Below, piece after piece: positions 26,908 to 35,521 of a DNA stretch of 64,000 nucleotides. This stretch comes from Thiohalocapsa sp. PB-PSB1 (lineage in GTDB: Bacteria > Pseudomonadota > Gammaproteobacteria > Chromatiales > Chromatiaceae). The notes under the pieces are model-generated. The model saw nothing but the letters and a program-made list of their open reading frames with translations. It ran no database searches and was not told the origin of the DNA. The stretch's first letter is position 1. Each line of letters begins with the position of its first letter. The translations under genes were made by a program, and so were the position numbers. The stretch is from assembly GCA_016745215.1 (NCBI GenBank), contig CP050890.1, forward strand, positions 5,084,001 to 5,148,000. Direction: 5' to 3'.

Positions 26908-29136
26908 ATGCACAAACTAAGGTTTTTTGCCACCACCGCCCGCAATCTAGAAACCCTGCTGGCGGAGGAACTGCGCGGATTGGGGCTGAACCAAGTGACC
27001 GAGACCCGCGCTGGCGCCCATTTTTCCGGCACCCTCGAGGATGCCTATCGAGTCTGTCTGTGGTCGCGCATCGCCAACCGAGTATTGCTGCCGCTGGCGC
27101 AATTCGAGGCGGTGGACGCCGATGCCCTCTACGCTGGCGTACGCGCTATCGACTGGTCCGAGCACCTGAACCCGAGCCGCACCCTCGCGGTGTATGCCGA
27201 CAGCGCGCGCTCCGCCATTGACCATGGCCGCTTCGCGGCCCTGAAAATCAAAGACGCGGTGGTGGATCAAGTGCGCGAGCAGAGCGGGTCCAGGCCGAAC
27301 GTGGATACCCTACGCCCAGATGTCGTCTTGCACTGCCATCTGTTTCGCGACCAGGCAACCTTGTCGCTGGATCTCTCCGGCGACTCATTGCACCGGCGTG
27401 GCTATCGCGTCGGCTCCGGTGCCGCACCACTAAAGGAGACCCTGGCTGCTGCCATCCTGCTGCGCGCAGGCTGGCCCGCCATCGCCGCGGGCGGCGGCGG
27501 ATTGCTCGATCCACTCTGCGGTTCCGGCACATTACCCATCGAGGCGGCGCTGATCGCTGCCGACATTGCTCCCGGGCTGACCCGTGATCATTGGGGTTTC
27601 ACCGGTTGGCTAGGACATGATGCCGACGCCTGGGAAAGCCTGCTGGAACAAGCGCGGCGCCGCCGCCAGGCAGGGCTGGAAGGACTCCGGGCATCCACCA
27701 TCGTATTGCGCGGGTCAGACCGCGATCCGCGCACGGTGCGCGTGGCACAGGACAACGCCCAACGCGCCGGATTGACCAGATACCTTCGTTTCGAACAACG
27801 CGACCTCGGCGACTGCAGTCCGTTGCAGCAGGAACAACCCGGCCTGCTGGTCAGCAATCCCCCCTACGGCCTGCGCCTGGGTGCAGACAGCCATCTTCCA
27901 GCACTGTACGCAACCCTGGGCGCGCTTCTGAAACAACGTTTCGACGGCTGGCGAGCGGCCGTGTTCACCGCCAATCCCGAGCTAGGCAAACGCATGGGTC
28001 TGCGCGCGCGACGCTTTCACAGCCTCTACAACGGCCCGTTGGAATGCCGCTTATTACACTTCGAGGTCAACACCGCGGCCCATGTTTCCGACCAGCCGCG
28101 CCCATTGCCGCCGGCTGAACGCGGTCCCGGCGCGGACATGCTCGCCAACCGCTTACGCAAAAACCAAAAGAACCTGAAAAAATGGCTGCGCGCCGAGAAC
28201 ATCACCTGCTACCGACTCTACGACGCCGACCTGCCGGAATATGCATTGGCCATCGACATCTATGGCGCAGCCGAACAGAACAACGCGCCGGATCGGCCGG
28301 CACGGCGCTTCGCCCATGTGCAGGAATACGCCGCACCGCCCAGTATCGATCCTCGGGATGCACGGCGCCGACTGCGCGAAGCGCTGGGCGTCATACCCGA
28401 GGTACTGGAGATTGCCGAGCAGGATCTATTCTTCAAGGTACGTCAGCAGCAAAAGGGCACCGCTCAATATCAGCGCCTTGCCGACAAGGGGCGGTTCCAT
28501 CAGGTGCACGAGGATGGCCTGCGGCTACTGGTGAACTTCGAGGACTATCTGGACACCGGCTTATTCCTGGACCATCGCGAGGCACGCCGCCTGATCGGTC
28601 ATCTAGCCGCTGGACGACGCTTTCTGAATCTGTTCGGCTACACCGGCAGCGCAAGCGTACACGCAGCCCGCGGCGGTGCCTGCTCCACCACCACGGTGGA
28701 CATGTCGCGCACCTCGATCGAATGGGCACGCCGCAATCTGGCCCTGAACGGCTACAGCGGCCGCGATCACGCATTCATCCAAGCCGACTGCATCGACTGG
28801 CTGCGCAAGGCACGCGCCGATCATAGCGATTTTGGACTGATCCTGCTGGACCCTCCGAGCTTCTCCACCTCCAAGCGCATGCACGGCACCTTCGATGTGC
28901 AGCGCGACCATGTTGAACTGATCCGCGCGGCGATGAACGTGCTGACCAGCGACGGCGAGCTGATCTTCTCGAACAACCTGCGTCGGTTCCGGCTCGACCA
29001 CCAGGCGCTGGCCGACGTCCATATCGAGGACATCAGCCCCCAGACCCTTCCCCGCGACTTCTTGCGCAATCCGCGTATCCATCAATGCTGGCGACTGCGC
29101 AAGGGTGCCTCGAACGCAAGCGAAAAGATCACCTAA
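26908..29136 (+). CDS. rlmL: Bifunctional 23S rRNA methyltransferase RlmKL
   Basis: The fused enzyme methylates G2445 (N2, RlmL half) and G2069 (N7, RlmK half) of 23S rRNA in E. coli. The 742-residue protein starts with a THUMP domain (residues about 45-155), then the RlmL methylase with DPLCGSGTLPIEAALIA near residue 200 and SNPPYGLRLG near 317. The RlmK half has FLNLFGYTGSASVHAARGG near 573 and LLDPPSFSTSKRM near 650. I chose ATG 26908, where family similarity begins; an upstream frame is only translated hexamer repeat. Confidence 0.95.
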   Translation: MHKLRFFATTARNLETLLAEELRGLGLNQVTETRAGAHFSGTLEDAYRVCLWSRIANRVLLPLAQFEAVDADALYAGVRAIDWSEHLNPSRTLAVYADSARSAIDHGRFAALKIKDAVVDQVREQSGSRPNVDTLRPDVVLHCHLFRDQATLSLDLSGDSLHRRGYRVGSGAAPLKETLAAAILLRAGWPAIAAGGGGLLDPLCGSGTLPIEAALIAADIAPGLTRDHWGFTGWLGHDADAWESLLEQARRRRQAGLEGLRASTIVLRGSDRDPRTVRVAQDNAQRAGLTRYLRFEQRDLGDCSPLQQEQPGLLVSNPPYGLRLGADSHLPALYATLGALLKQRFDGWRAAVFTANPELGKRMGLRARRFHSLYNGPLECRLLHFEVNTAAHVSDQPRPLPPAERGPGADMLANRLRKNQKNLKKWLRAENITCYRLYDADLPEYALAIDIYGAAEQNNAPDRPARRFAHVQEYAAPPSIDPRDARRRLREALGVIPEVLEIAEQDLFFKVRQQQKGTAQYQRLADKGRFHQVHEDGLRLLVNFEDYLDTGLFLDHREARRLIGHLAAGRRFLNLFGYTGSASVHAARGGACSTTTVDMSRTSIEWARRNLALNGYSGRDHAFIQADCIDWLRKARADHSDFGLILLDPPSFSTSKRMHGTFDVQRDHVELIRAAMNVLTSDGELIFSNNLRRFRLDHQALADVHIEDISPQTLPRDFLRNPRIHQCWRLRKGASNASEKIT

Positions 29137-29209
29137 TCCTTGCGCCGAGCACCTCGTTCGCCGACACCTACCGCCCTGTCTGGAAGCGATCGCCGAGCTG
29201 ATGCATACC

Positions 29210-29246
29210 CGACCCCGATCCAGACCCCGACCCCGATCCCGATCCC
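29210..29246. repeat. Six-base repeat array (GACCCC/GATCCC units)
   Basis: A short run of GACCCC and GATCCC units lies about 75 bases after rlmKL. It matches the general pattern of the arrays at 26287 and 26755. No gene is associated. Confidence 0.55.
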
Positions 29247-29331
29247 GACTAGGTACGCATCCTTCGCCCTCTGGACGCGACATCCTTCCCCCTCATTCAG
29301 CATTCAGAGCGCGGCTTATCTCTACGGACAT

Positions 29332-29431
29332 GCAGAAAACAGGGACCAGAAAACAGGCAGAAAACAGGGACAGAAAACAGGGACAGACAGAAAACAGAGA
29401 CAGAAAACAGGGACAGACCACGTTTTTCTGC
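29332..29431. repeat. Tandem REP-like half sites (GGGACAG family)
   Basis: Six or seven tandem copies of a roughly 12-base GAAAACAGGGACAG unit end in GACCACGTTTTTC. The unit is the left arm of the hairpin repeats at 30668, 36157 and 40506. It lies just upstream of a RAYT (REP-associated transposase) gene remnant, the arrangement expected of a RAYT and its own target repeats. Confidence 0.75.
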
Positions 29432-29481
29432 TAGACTTGGTTCGGTGCTATGTTGCTATTGGCTTTGAGATCCTGTTATCC

Positions 29482-29721
29482 ATGCCTAGACGCGCACGTA
29501 TCATCGCCGCCGGCTACCCAATGCATGTGATCCTGCGCGGGATCGACCGGGCTGCGGTGTTTTTCGAGGATGATGATCGCCAGTTTTTCCTGGATCATCT
29601 GGCCGCGGTGGCTGCGGAGAGATCGGTTGCTGTGCACGCGTATGTGCTGATGACCAACCACCTTCATCTGCTGATGACCGCCGCACGCGATGATGGCGTG
29701 TCGGCGGTGATGAAGCGCGTT
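29482..29721 (+). pseudogene. RAYT transposase 1, N-terminal fragment
   Basis: The frame beginning MPRRARIIAAGYPMHVILRG matches REP-associated tyrosine transposases (Y1/HUH family). The HUH-type motif MTNHLHLLM lies near residue 57. Similarity stops after VMKRVG, where sequence of an ISL3-type element begins, so the catalytic tyrosine region is gone. Only about 80 of the usual 220-odd residues remain. Confidence 0.82.
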
Positions 29722-30667
29722 GGGCCTTCCCGGATCTCCTGGGACTGTTTTATCATGTAGATCAACAATTTGAGAACTGCCTATCGCTGAAACCCCATCT
29801 GGACGCTGTTGATAATGACATTTGATAAAGAGACCCTTCAGACGCTTTTATATCTTCCTGATATCACCGTTGATCGCGTGGTGGTCAGCGAGCGCAAGAC
29901 GCTCAAGGTCTATGTACATAGCACGCTGGAGGGTACGAACTGTCATCGCTGTGGTCGGCCAATCGATCATGAGTATGGCCATGGTCAAGAGATAGAGTTA
30001 CGCCATTTGCCATTATTCGAGTATAAAGTTGTTCTTATTTTGAGGCCGAAGCGTTATCAATGCCACTTCTGCGAAGGGCGTCCGACAACGAGCCAAACGC
30101 TGTCATGGTACACGCGGCGCTCCCGAGTGACAAAAGCATTCGAACAGCAGATGCTGCTGGAGTTGATCAACAGTACGCTCGAGGATGTCAGTCGCAAGCA
30201 TGCCATTGGTGTCGACGCACTGCAGGGTATTTTGGATCGAAACATGGCGTGCGATGTCGATTGGAACGCAATTGAACGCTTGGAGGTCATTGGCATTGAT
30301 GAGATTGCGTTGAAAAAGGGTCATCGTGATTTTGTCGTTGTGATCAGCGCTTACATTAACGAGACATTGCATGTCATCGGTCTGCTCGGCGACCGCACCA
30401 AGGCCAGCGTACAGGAGTTTTTTCTCAGTATTCCCAAGCGCTTGCGACGCACCGTCCAGAGTGTTTGCTCGGACCTTTATCAAGGTTTCATCGGTGCCGC
30501 TAAAGCCGTGTTCGGCAAGCGCGTACGCATTTGCGCGGATCGGTTCCATGTTGCCAAGCTGTGCCGAAATGGACTGGAAAACCTGCGCAAAAGCGAATGG
30601 AAACGGCTGTGCCATATACTCTCCGAAGAAGAGCGCAAGTCATTCAAGAACGAGCATTGGCTGCTGG
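29722..30667 (+). mobile_element. ISL3-type insertion sequence, right end missing
   Basis: The left boundary is placed where the RAYT frame breaks, at GGGCCTTCCCGGATCT, which resembles an ISL3 terminal repeat. The right end is lost: the transposase runs into REP hairpin sequence at 30668. The eight-base target duplication expected for ISL3 therefore cannot be checked. Confidence 0.6.
29815..30667 (+). pseudogene. ISL3-family transposase, C-terminally truncated
   Basis: The N-terminal zinc ribbon (CHRCG near residue 45 and CHFCEGR near residue 84) and the DDE domain with VIGIDEIALKKGH near residue 160 and CADRFHVAKL near residue 243 identify the ISL3 family. Intact members run to about 400 residues. 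Here homology ends after HWLLG near residue 285, where the REP hairpin begins, and the frame then continues meaninglessly. Confidence 0.85.
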
Positions 30668-30779
30668 GAAGAAAACGGGGACGGGAAGAAAACGGGGGAA
30701 GAAAACGGGGACAGACCACGGTTTTCGGCATGAGCGCGATTCTGTAAAACGCGGAAAACATGGTCTGTCCCCGTTTTCG
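30668..30779. repeat. RAYT-type REP hairpin (BIME), copy 1
   Basis: GAAAACGGGGACAGACCACG is followed by a conserved spacer (GCATGAGCGCGATTCTGTAA) and the mirrored arm CATGGTCTGTCCCCGTTTTC, giving an 80-base hairpin. Two extra left arms precede it. The left side truncates an ISL3 transposase and the right side truncates an IS110-like gene, so the repeat marks a junction between unrelated fragments. Confidence 0.85.
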
Positions 30780-30875
30780 CGAAACTCCCGCTTGTTGGAG
30801 CTTGCCGCCTGAAGACAGATGTCGTGCTTGCGGTCCGCCCAGTCGATATCGACGGCTGCCGCGAATCCTTCCAGT
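30780..30875 (-). pseudogene. IS110-family transposase, N-terminal scrap
   Basis: Reading leftward, VDIDWADRKHDICLQAASSN matches the N-terminal DEDD-motif start of IS110 transposases (IDWADxKHDxCL). The frame is cut off by the REP hairpin after about 30 residues. The following 30876-31225 holds no recognisable gene. Confidence 0.5.
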
Positions 30876-31225
30876 ACCTGTGCACTGATGATCTTCAGCT
30901 CGCCCGTGTTAACATCACAATCAAGGCCACGCACCAAAACTGCGGCTGTCGAATGCGTTCCCCGAAGGCAATATAGAAAGTCGTTGTGACATCGACCCCT
31001 GAGAATTCGTTCTGCAACGCTGGACACCTCCGGGCTCGAAGGGAAGTTGGAAAGCGTCGAACGCGTCGGCTCGGCTATTCGTAGCCCGAGGGCGTGTGCC
31101 TACTCTGTACCGTAGCAGTACAGGGCGGAACCCGTTGGCCAGCGCTGCGGAAACCGAGTTATCTACAGCGCCGGCTGCTACTGAATACATACAGACCACT
31201 ATCGGTTTAGAGCTACTATATTGAC

Positions 31226-31232
31226 GTTGGGC
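31226..31232 (+). other. Probable attC recombination half-site
   Basis: GACGTTGGGC contains the GTTRRRY core (GTTGGGC) used by integron integrases and lies 50 bases before a cassette-type gene pair. The partner half-site to the left is not visible, so the attC is probably truncated. The call rests mainly on position. Confidence 0.45.
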
Positions 31233-31281
31233 ATCAAGAAGGCACAACCTTTGTCGAGTCGACGAGGCAGTCCGGAGAAAC

Positions 31282-31548
31282 GTGGAAATCCGCTGGACCA
31301 GCTACCTCCAGTTCCGCGCACAGCTGAGAAAATTTGATCTCAATACGCTTGAGGGCGTTCTTCGAAACACCCCGGAACGGTACACTGATGCCGCCACTGG
31401 AAGAAGAGTTGCCATCGGCAAGCATGGAAACACCCTTGTCGCGATACCCTATGAGATGGATAAAGATGCAATGATTCCGGTAACAGTGCATGCCACTTCT
31501 CGCCAGCAAGTCACCTATCGCCTCCGGAGCGGCCGCTTTCAAATATGA
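31282..31548 (+). CDS. Cassette gene, putative toxin partner of a DUF2283 protein
   Basis: The 88-residue protein starts at GTG behind GGAGA. It contains a compact basic fold with ERYTDAATGRRVAIGKHGNT near residue 34 and VTVHATSRQQVTYRLRSGRF at the end, resembling small RelE/BrnT-like proteins encoded in front of DUF2283 genes. It overlaps the next gene by four bases (ATGA), as in many toxin-antitoxin pairs. It is preceded by a GTTGGGC core and followed, after its partner, by a full attC, so it appears to be an integron gene cassette. The toxin role is inferred. Confidence 0.65.
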   Translation: MEIRWTSYLQFRAQLRKFDLNTLEGVLRNTPERYTDAATGRRVAIGKHGNTLVAIPYEMDKDAMIPVTVHATSRQQVTYRLRSGRFQI

Positions 31549-31775
31549 ATAGTCCTCAGATGGCATATTTTCCCGACTCGGACACCGTGCATTTGACTAT
31601 CGCCGGAGGTCCGGAGTCGCAAAGTGTGGAGATCAGCCCTGACATCACCGCCGAGCTAGACGAGAACGGCGATCTAATTGGCGTGGAGATATTGAACGCC
31701 AGCAGCTATCTCCGAGATACTGTTCTGGAGACGGTGCAGGCGAGGCTTCTCAGCCTCGGCAAGCGAAGCGCTTAG
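31545..31775 (+). CDS. DUF2283-family protein (putative antitoxin), cassette gene
   Basis: The 76-residue protein MAYFPDSDTVHLTIAGGPES...ELDENGDLIGVEILNAS has the DUF2283 layout: a short beta-rich start and the conserved D-x-x-G-x-x-x-G-[VI]-E-[IL] segment. DUF2283 proteins commonly pair with a small upstream toxin-like gene. The stop lies in GCGCTTAGCGTTGAG, which resembles an attC end, and a complete attC follows 23 bases later. Confidence 0.78.
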   Translation: MNSPQMAYFPDSDTVHLTIAGGPESQSVEISPDITAELDENGDLIGVEILNASSYLRDTVLETVQARLLSLGKRSA

Positions 31776-31798
31776 CGTTGAGCGTTTGCGATAGCCTG

Positions 31799-31886
31799 GC
31801 CCAACTAAAGCGCCAGCCCGCGCCTTGGGGCAGCCTTTGCTCTCGCTCAGGCTGCCCCAAGGCGCGGGCTGCGCTTCACGTTGAGC
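31799..31886 (+). other. attC recombination site 1 (integron cassette)
   Basis: The 88-base site starts with GCCCAAC and ends with GTTGAGC, which fit the RYYYAAC and GTTRRRY cores. Between them is a perfect 22-base inverted repeat (starting AGCCCGCGCCTTGGGG) with inner sites AAAGCG/CGCTTC. This is the expected structure of an integron attC read on the bottom strand. It closes the DUF2283 cassette. Confidence 0.88.
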
Positions 31887-32017
31887 GTGAGATAACTGCG
31901 TGATGTCCAGCGCGCGAGATACGCATGACTAACTGCACAATCGCAGCATCTGCTTTGTTGCTATATCCAAAAACCGCACCGAGCGTGCAATATGCTTAGT
32001 TGGCTTAATGATTACAA
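31887..32017. other. Cassette remnant, no gene recognised
   Basis: About 130 bases between attC 1 and the group II intron fragment presumably belong to a disrupted cassette. I see no reading frame or repeat of note. Confidence 0.4.
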
Positions 32018-32764
32018 GGGGAGATCGCGCTCCCTGAAGTGCTGGTACAGCTTCGAGAAACGTCACCCGCGGATGGCGACAGTGTTGACGAGCTGGAAGC
32101 CCACATGAAGCGCGCGTTTTGGTCAGCGCGTGGATGTCCGCCGGAGTCATCAAGCTTATGTATGCAGGAAGAGAGGCGTCAGAGAACTCGGGAAGCCCCG
32201 AAGACTCCGACAAGAGGTGACATGATGAAATCGTCAGCGTTGGAACACGAACGGGTGAAGAGCCCACTTGTTCACAGGCTGGCGGCGTGGGCGCGGGTCG
32301 AGTTATCGAACAGGGAGCGCGTAGGTAGGCGGGAGACCGCCTGATGTCAACGAGGTGTCTTATCGGGCATCGTAGAAACAGGTGCCGGACACGCCGGATC
32401 GGGTCTGTGCCAACCTCACTGCGGGGGCGTGAAGGCCGGGCGCTACCGGGCCAAGCTGGTGCGGCGCGTCGACATTCCCAAAGAGAACGGAAAACAGCGA
32501 CCGCCGGTCTTGCCGGCCCTGGAAGACAAGCTCGTACAGCTGGCCTGCGCCAAGCTGCTGAGCGCGATCCCCCTGTCCGATCGGGGAACAGAACTTCTGC
32601 GACTGCAGCCACGGCTACCGGCCAGGCCGCAGCGCCAAGGAGGCAGTGATCGGGCTTGCGCACGCGCTTCAGTACGGCGGTTACCACCATGTGGTGGAGG
32701 CTGACATCCGGGGCTTCTTCGACCACATGGACCACGACTGGGTGATCAGGATGCTCATCAAGAA
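32018..32764 (+). mobile_element. Group II intron fragment a (RNA domains and 5' part of LtrA-type RT)
   Basis: The stretch from GGGGAGATCGCGCTCCCTGA matches the element at 39276-40505 in both intron RNA sequence and reverse-transcriptase coding sequence. RT segments visible in two frames are VKAGRYRAKLVRRVD and ALEDKLVQLACAKLLSAI, then VVEADIRGFFDHMDHDW. Compared with the other copy it lacks two internal pieces (about 60 and 210 bases) and carries the same frameshift after SAI. It is cut off after residue DHDW, where a HicB-like cassette gene begins. The empty MITE-2 target TAGGCGGG is at 32326-32333. Confidence 0.8.
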
Positions 32765-32770
32765 CAAGAG

Positions 32771-33034
32771 GTTCAGAGAAAAGTCGAAGAGGCAGTCAAT
32801 GAGAGTTCGAAATACATAAAGATTGTTGAGTGGTCCGACGAAGATCAGTGTTTTGTCGGCCAATGTCCTGGGGTCATCGGCCCTTGTTGTCACGGCGATG
32901 ACGAAAAAGAAGTCTACTCCGAGCTGTGCACCATAGTAGACGAATGGCTTCTGCTTATGAAGGATAGAGGGCAGCCTTTGCCCAAGCCTACGTCCGGTCG
33001 AGATTTCGCGGAACAATTGGCCAAAATTGTCTAA
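32771..33034 (+). pseudogene. HicB-like antitoxin cassette gene, 5' end lost
   Basis: Reading to the stop at 33032-33034 gives ...SSKYIKIVEWSDEDQCFVGQ followed by CPGVIG and a C-terminal DEWLLLMKDRGQPLPKPT, a HicB-family partial RNase H-fold antitoxin. There is no in-frame ATG, GTG or TTG before the conserved part; the intron fragment runs directly into it. The stop overlaps the next attC, as usual for a cassette gene. No HicA toxin is visible. Confidence 0.7.
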
Positions 33035-33117
33035 CGAGAGCGCAAGCCCGACGCCATGGAGCAGCCTTCGCTATCGCTCAGGCCGCTCCATCGCGCGGGC
33101 TGCGCTTAACGTTGTCG
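33029..33117 (+). other. attC recombination site 2, followed by intron sequence
   Basis: The site begins GTCTAAC and reaches GCGCTTAACGTT. Its arms (GGAGCAGCCT... facing AGGCCGCTCC) form a long stem, with CGCAAGCCCGACGCCAT facing the matching right arm. After GTT the expected RRRY core is replaced by TCGACCCGAGC, the start of group II intron-like sequence. This fits introns of the IIC-attC type, which insert at this position. Confidence 0.8.
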
Positions 33118-33260
33118 ACCCGAGCAAAGCTCGGCATCTCTTGCCGGATGAGAGTCCCGGTCGGGTAAGGGCCAGCCACCCACCCGTATCCACGGCTCTG
33201 GTTCGACTCCGATGCCGCCGACAGCATCGGGGTTGTCCGCGGCTCGCGTGGATACGCATT
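33118..33260 (+). mobile_element. Group II intron fragment b (5' RNA region only)
   Basis: CGAGCAAAGCTCGGC is followed by CTCTTGCCGG and AGTCCCGGTCGGGTAAGGGC, matching the 5' part of the intron at 39276. Similarity fades after about 80 bases, and no RT follows. It sits directly at attC 2. It could be the missing 5' end of fragment a, but lies on its far side, so the locus has been rearranged. Confidence 0.65.
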
Positions 33261-33479
33261 CAGTGAACTGTCACCGAAGTTTGTAGCGGATCTCGCTGTC
33301 ATCTTGCCAGCTATCTCGGAGCAACCTCGGAAACCGCGAAATCAGGGCTCTCCGATCGAGCCGTCTGCGAGCAGTACAACGACGCCAATCGCTACGAACT
33401 TCTGGCTGGCTCTGCGATGCGTCGAAGCCGCTCCCCCGTTGGTCGCCGAATGCTTCGCGGTGCCTTTCCTTATTCAAAG
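33261..33479. other. Unassigned cassette-like stretch
   Basis: An open frame reads through this region (...SDRAVCEQYNDANRYELL...) into the RAYT gene without a start of its own. I do not recognise it. It may be the end of a cassette gene interrupted on its left side. Confidence 0.3.
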
Positions 33480-34175
33480 ATGCCCAGATTGGGAAGGATC
33501 GTGCTGCCCAACTACCCACACCATGTGGTGCAACGGGGGCACAACAAGCAAGCGGTTTTTGCAGAGGAAGCCGACTACCTCTATTACTTGAATACCCTGG
33601 AAGAGTTCAAGGATTTGTACGATATAAAGGTGTACGGATTCTGTTAGATGACCAACCACGTTCACCTTATATTGCAACCTGGTGACTCAGTGGCTGAGAT
33701 GGGGCAGTTGATGAAGCGACTGGCGGGTCGGCAGACAGGGTTCGTCAATCGATAGGAATTGCGAACGGGAACGCTTTGGGAGAGTCAGTACACATCCAGT
33801 CCAGTCGCTACCGACACCTATTTGTTGGCCTGTTGCCGCTATGTGGAGTTGAATCCGGGGAGGGCGGATATGGTTGCAGACCCGGCGGAGTACCCCTGGT
33901 CCAGTTATCACCGCCACACGGGAAATGATAAGCAATGCTCCTGGGTAGACATTGATCCCTGTTATGAAGGATTGGGTGCTACAGAGGAACTGAGATCGTT
34001 GAAATACCAGAACTTCGTGACCGGTGCTATCCCTCACGGCGAGTGTGATTTGATACGCGAATCGATACAACGAGGGCAGTTAACCGGTAGCCAACGCATC
34101 GCCGATCAAGTCGAGGCGATTATCGGGCGGCGTATCGAGCACAGAAAGCAGTGTCGGCCAAGGAAAGATGACTAA
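33480..34175 (+). pseudogene. RAYT transposase 2, nearly full length with two in-frame stops
   Basis: The frame from ATG 33480 gives MPRLGRIVLPNYPHHVVQRG, the HUH motif MTNHVHLILQ and the RYVELNPGRADMV region, then ends normally at 34175 (232 codons). Two TAG codons interrupt it, at 33645-33647 (just before MTNHVH) and 33753-33755. There are no frameshifts. It belongs to the REP-associated Y1 transposases. Confidence 0.88.
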
Positions 34176-34488
34176 AATAAATCCGCCCCCTTTTCGCCAA
34201 CTGCGGCAACGCGTGAAGCGCCGGTCGCAGTTCGACGTCGGGCTAGCGGACTCGTTAACGGAAAACTGTCGAAGTTGCCCAGTGATGCGCCGATGTTACA
34301 TGTGAGACCTGACCTCGTCCCCTTTATGCTGTGGTAGCGGGGCTCGGCCTCACGTCCTGCACCGCTCTGCGGCGCATCGACCGGGCACTTGCCGCGGCGT
34401 GGGGCGCCAGAATCTAGGTCGGCACTATGCTCGCGCTGTACGCAGGAGCGCTGCCAGACCGGATCTCCACTCCAGAGAATAATCCCCA
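34176..34488. other. Gap without recognised gene
   Basis: About 310 bases separate the RAYT relic and the restriction gene. The beginning (ATCCGCCCCCTTTTCGCC) looks like a decayed REP arm. No gene, RNA or repeat boundary is otherwise clear. Confidence 0.35.
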
Positions 34489-35497
34489 ATGACGCACAGC
34501 ATCCATCTCTTTGTTGCCGCTGCCGCGGCGGTCGCCGATGGCATCGCTATGACCCCGCGCAGCGCGAACAACGAAGGAGTACCTTCCGCAGGACTGGTTT
34601 GCCGATCGCATCTCTGACCTCGGCTTACCGTTCCACGCGCAAGGCCGGAACAGCTATCCGGACTTCTGGGTCGGCAACGAAGAGACGCCGCCGATCGAAG
34701 GCTACGAGATCAAGTCCCTTGCCTTCGCAAAGAGCAAGCCCGCTCGACGCGACTATGATTCGAACAGCACGATACCGGCGGGCCGCAAGGATGGCCGCGA
34801 TGTGTTTCTCGTGTTCTTCCTCTACACCGGATCAGGCGCCGATCCACGCCTCGTGCATTCGCTCTGCATCGCCCATGCGGACCTGATCAACATAGACCAT
34901 GAGACTGCCGCAGCGCACGTCAACGAAGGCATCGATGGCTTCGGCTCGTACGGGGACGGCTTCCTCCGCGACCGCAAGATGTACCGCTTCCCGCACCCGT
35001 ACACCATTGATCCCAGCGGGCTCGATCGCTGTCGGCTGATCGTCCCCAGCGAATGGGCGGTGTCGCATCCGGGGCTGCGGCCCTGTGGGCGTATCGGTCG
35101 AGCCATCGCAGCCAACGCGTTGCGCAGCTACACCGTAGGCTGTCGAAATCTGCCGTCTCACTAAAACAAGCGCTTCCCGGTTTATGGATGCTTAGTCGGT
35201 GTCGGGGTCGGCGTCAAGGTCGGAATTAGGGATTGGTATCGAGCTGGCTGTTTTGATCGATGAGCGGATTCGATTCCGATTCCGATTCCGATAGCGACCC
35301 CGACACCGATTAGGCTTCCCCAGTGCGTTCGATGAAGCAATCCAAAACCCGGAATCGGTTTGGCATCAAAACTCAGGACATTTCGACAGCCTAGCTACAC
35401 CGTCCACCTCGACGGTCGGACACCCGCCACAAAGCAGCAAGACCCGCGTCCCGATGCCGGCCAGCAACGGGAGTTCGTCGTCTTCGAGGCCGGGTGA
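34489..35497 (+). pseudogene. Restriction-endonuclease-like gene, frameshifted and split by MITE-1b
   Basis: From ATG 34489 the product reads MTHSIHLFVAAAAAVADGIA. Near 34570 the frame shifts by one base and continues QDWFADRISDLGLPF..., with a PD-(D/E)xK-type motif YPDFWVG...GYEIKS near residue 65. The C-terminal part is interrupted by MITE-1b inside LRSYTV and resumes after it as HLDGRTPATKQQDPRPDAGQ, ending at 35497. Deleting the MITE and one duplication restores the frame exactly. It is tail-to-tail with a DUF1156-type DNA methylase relic, suggesting a former restriction-modification or defence locus. Confidence 0.72.
35137..35392. mobile_element. MITE-1b: 256-base non-autonomous element
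   Basis: It has the same 13-base terminal inverted repeats as MITE-1a (AGGCTGTCGAAAT) in the opposite orientation. The flanking 11-base duplication is AGCTACACCGT (35126-35136 and 35393-35403). It interrupts the restriction-endonuclease-like gene. Interior hexamer arrays (TCCGAT units) match those of MITE-1a. Confidence 0.92.
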
Positions 35498-35521
35498 TGG
35501 CGGCGTCGCCCATCCGCTACG

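Noticed and set aside
31000..31225. Possible integron integrase or attI upstream of the first cassette
   Set aside because: No tyrosine-recombinase motifs were found on either strand; only a GTTGGGC core is visible.
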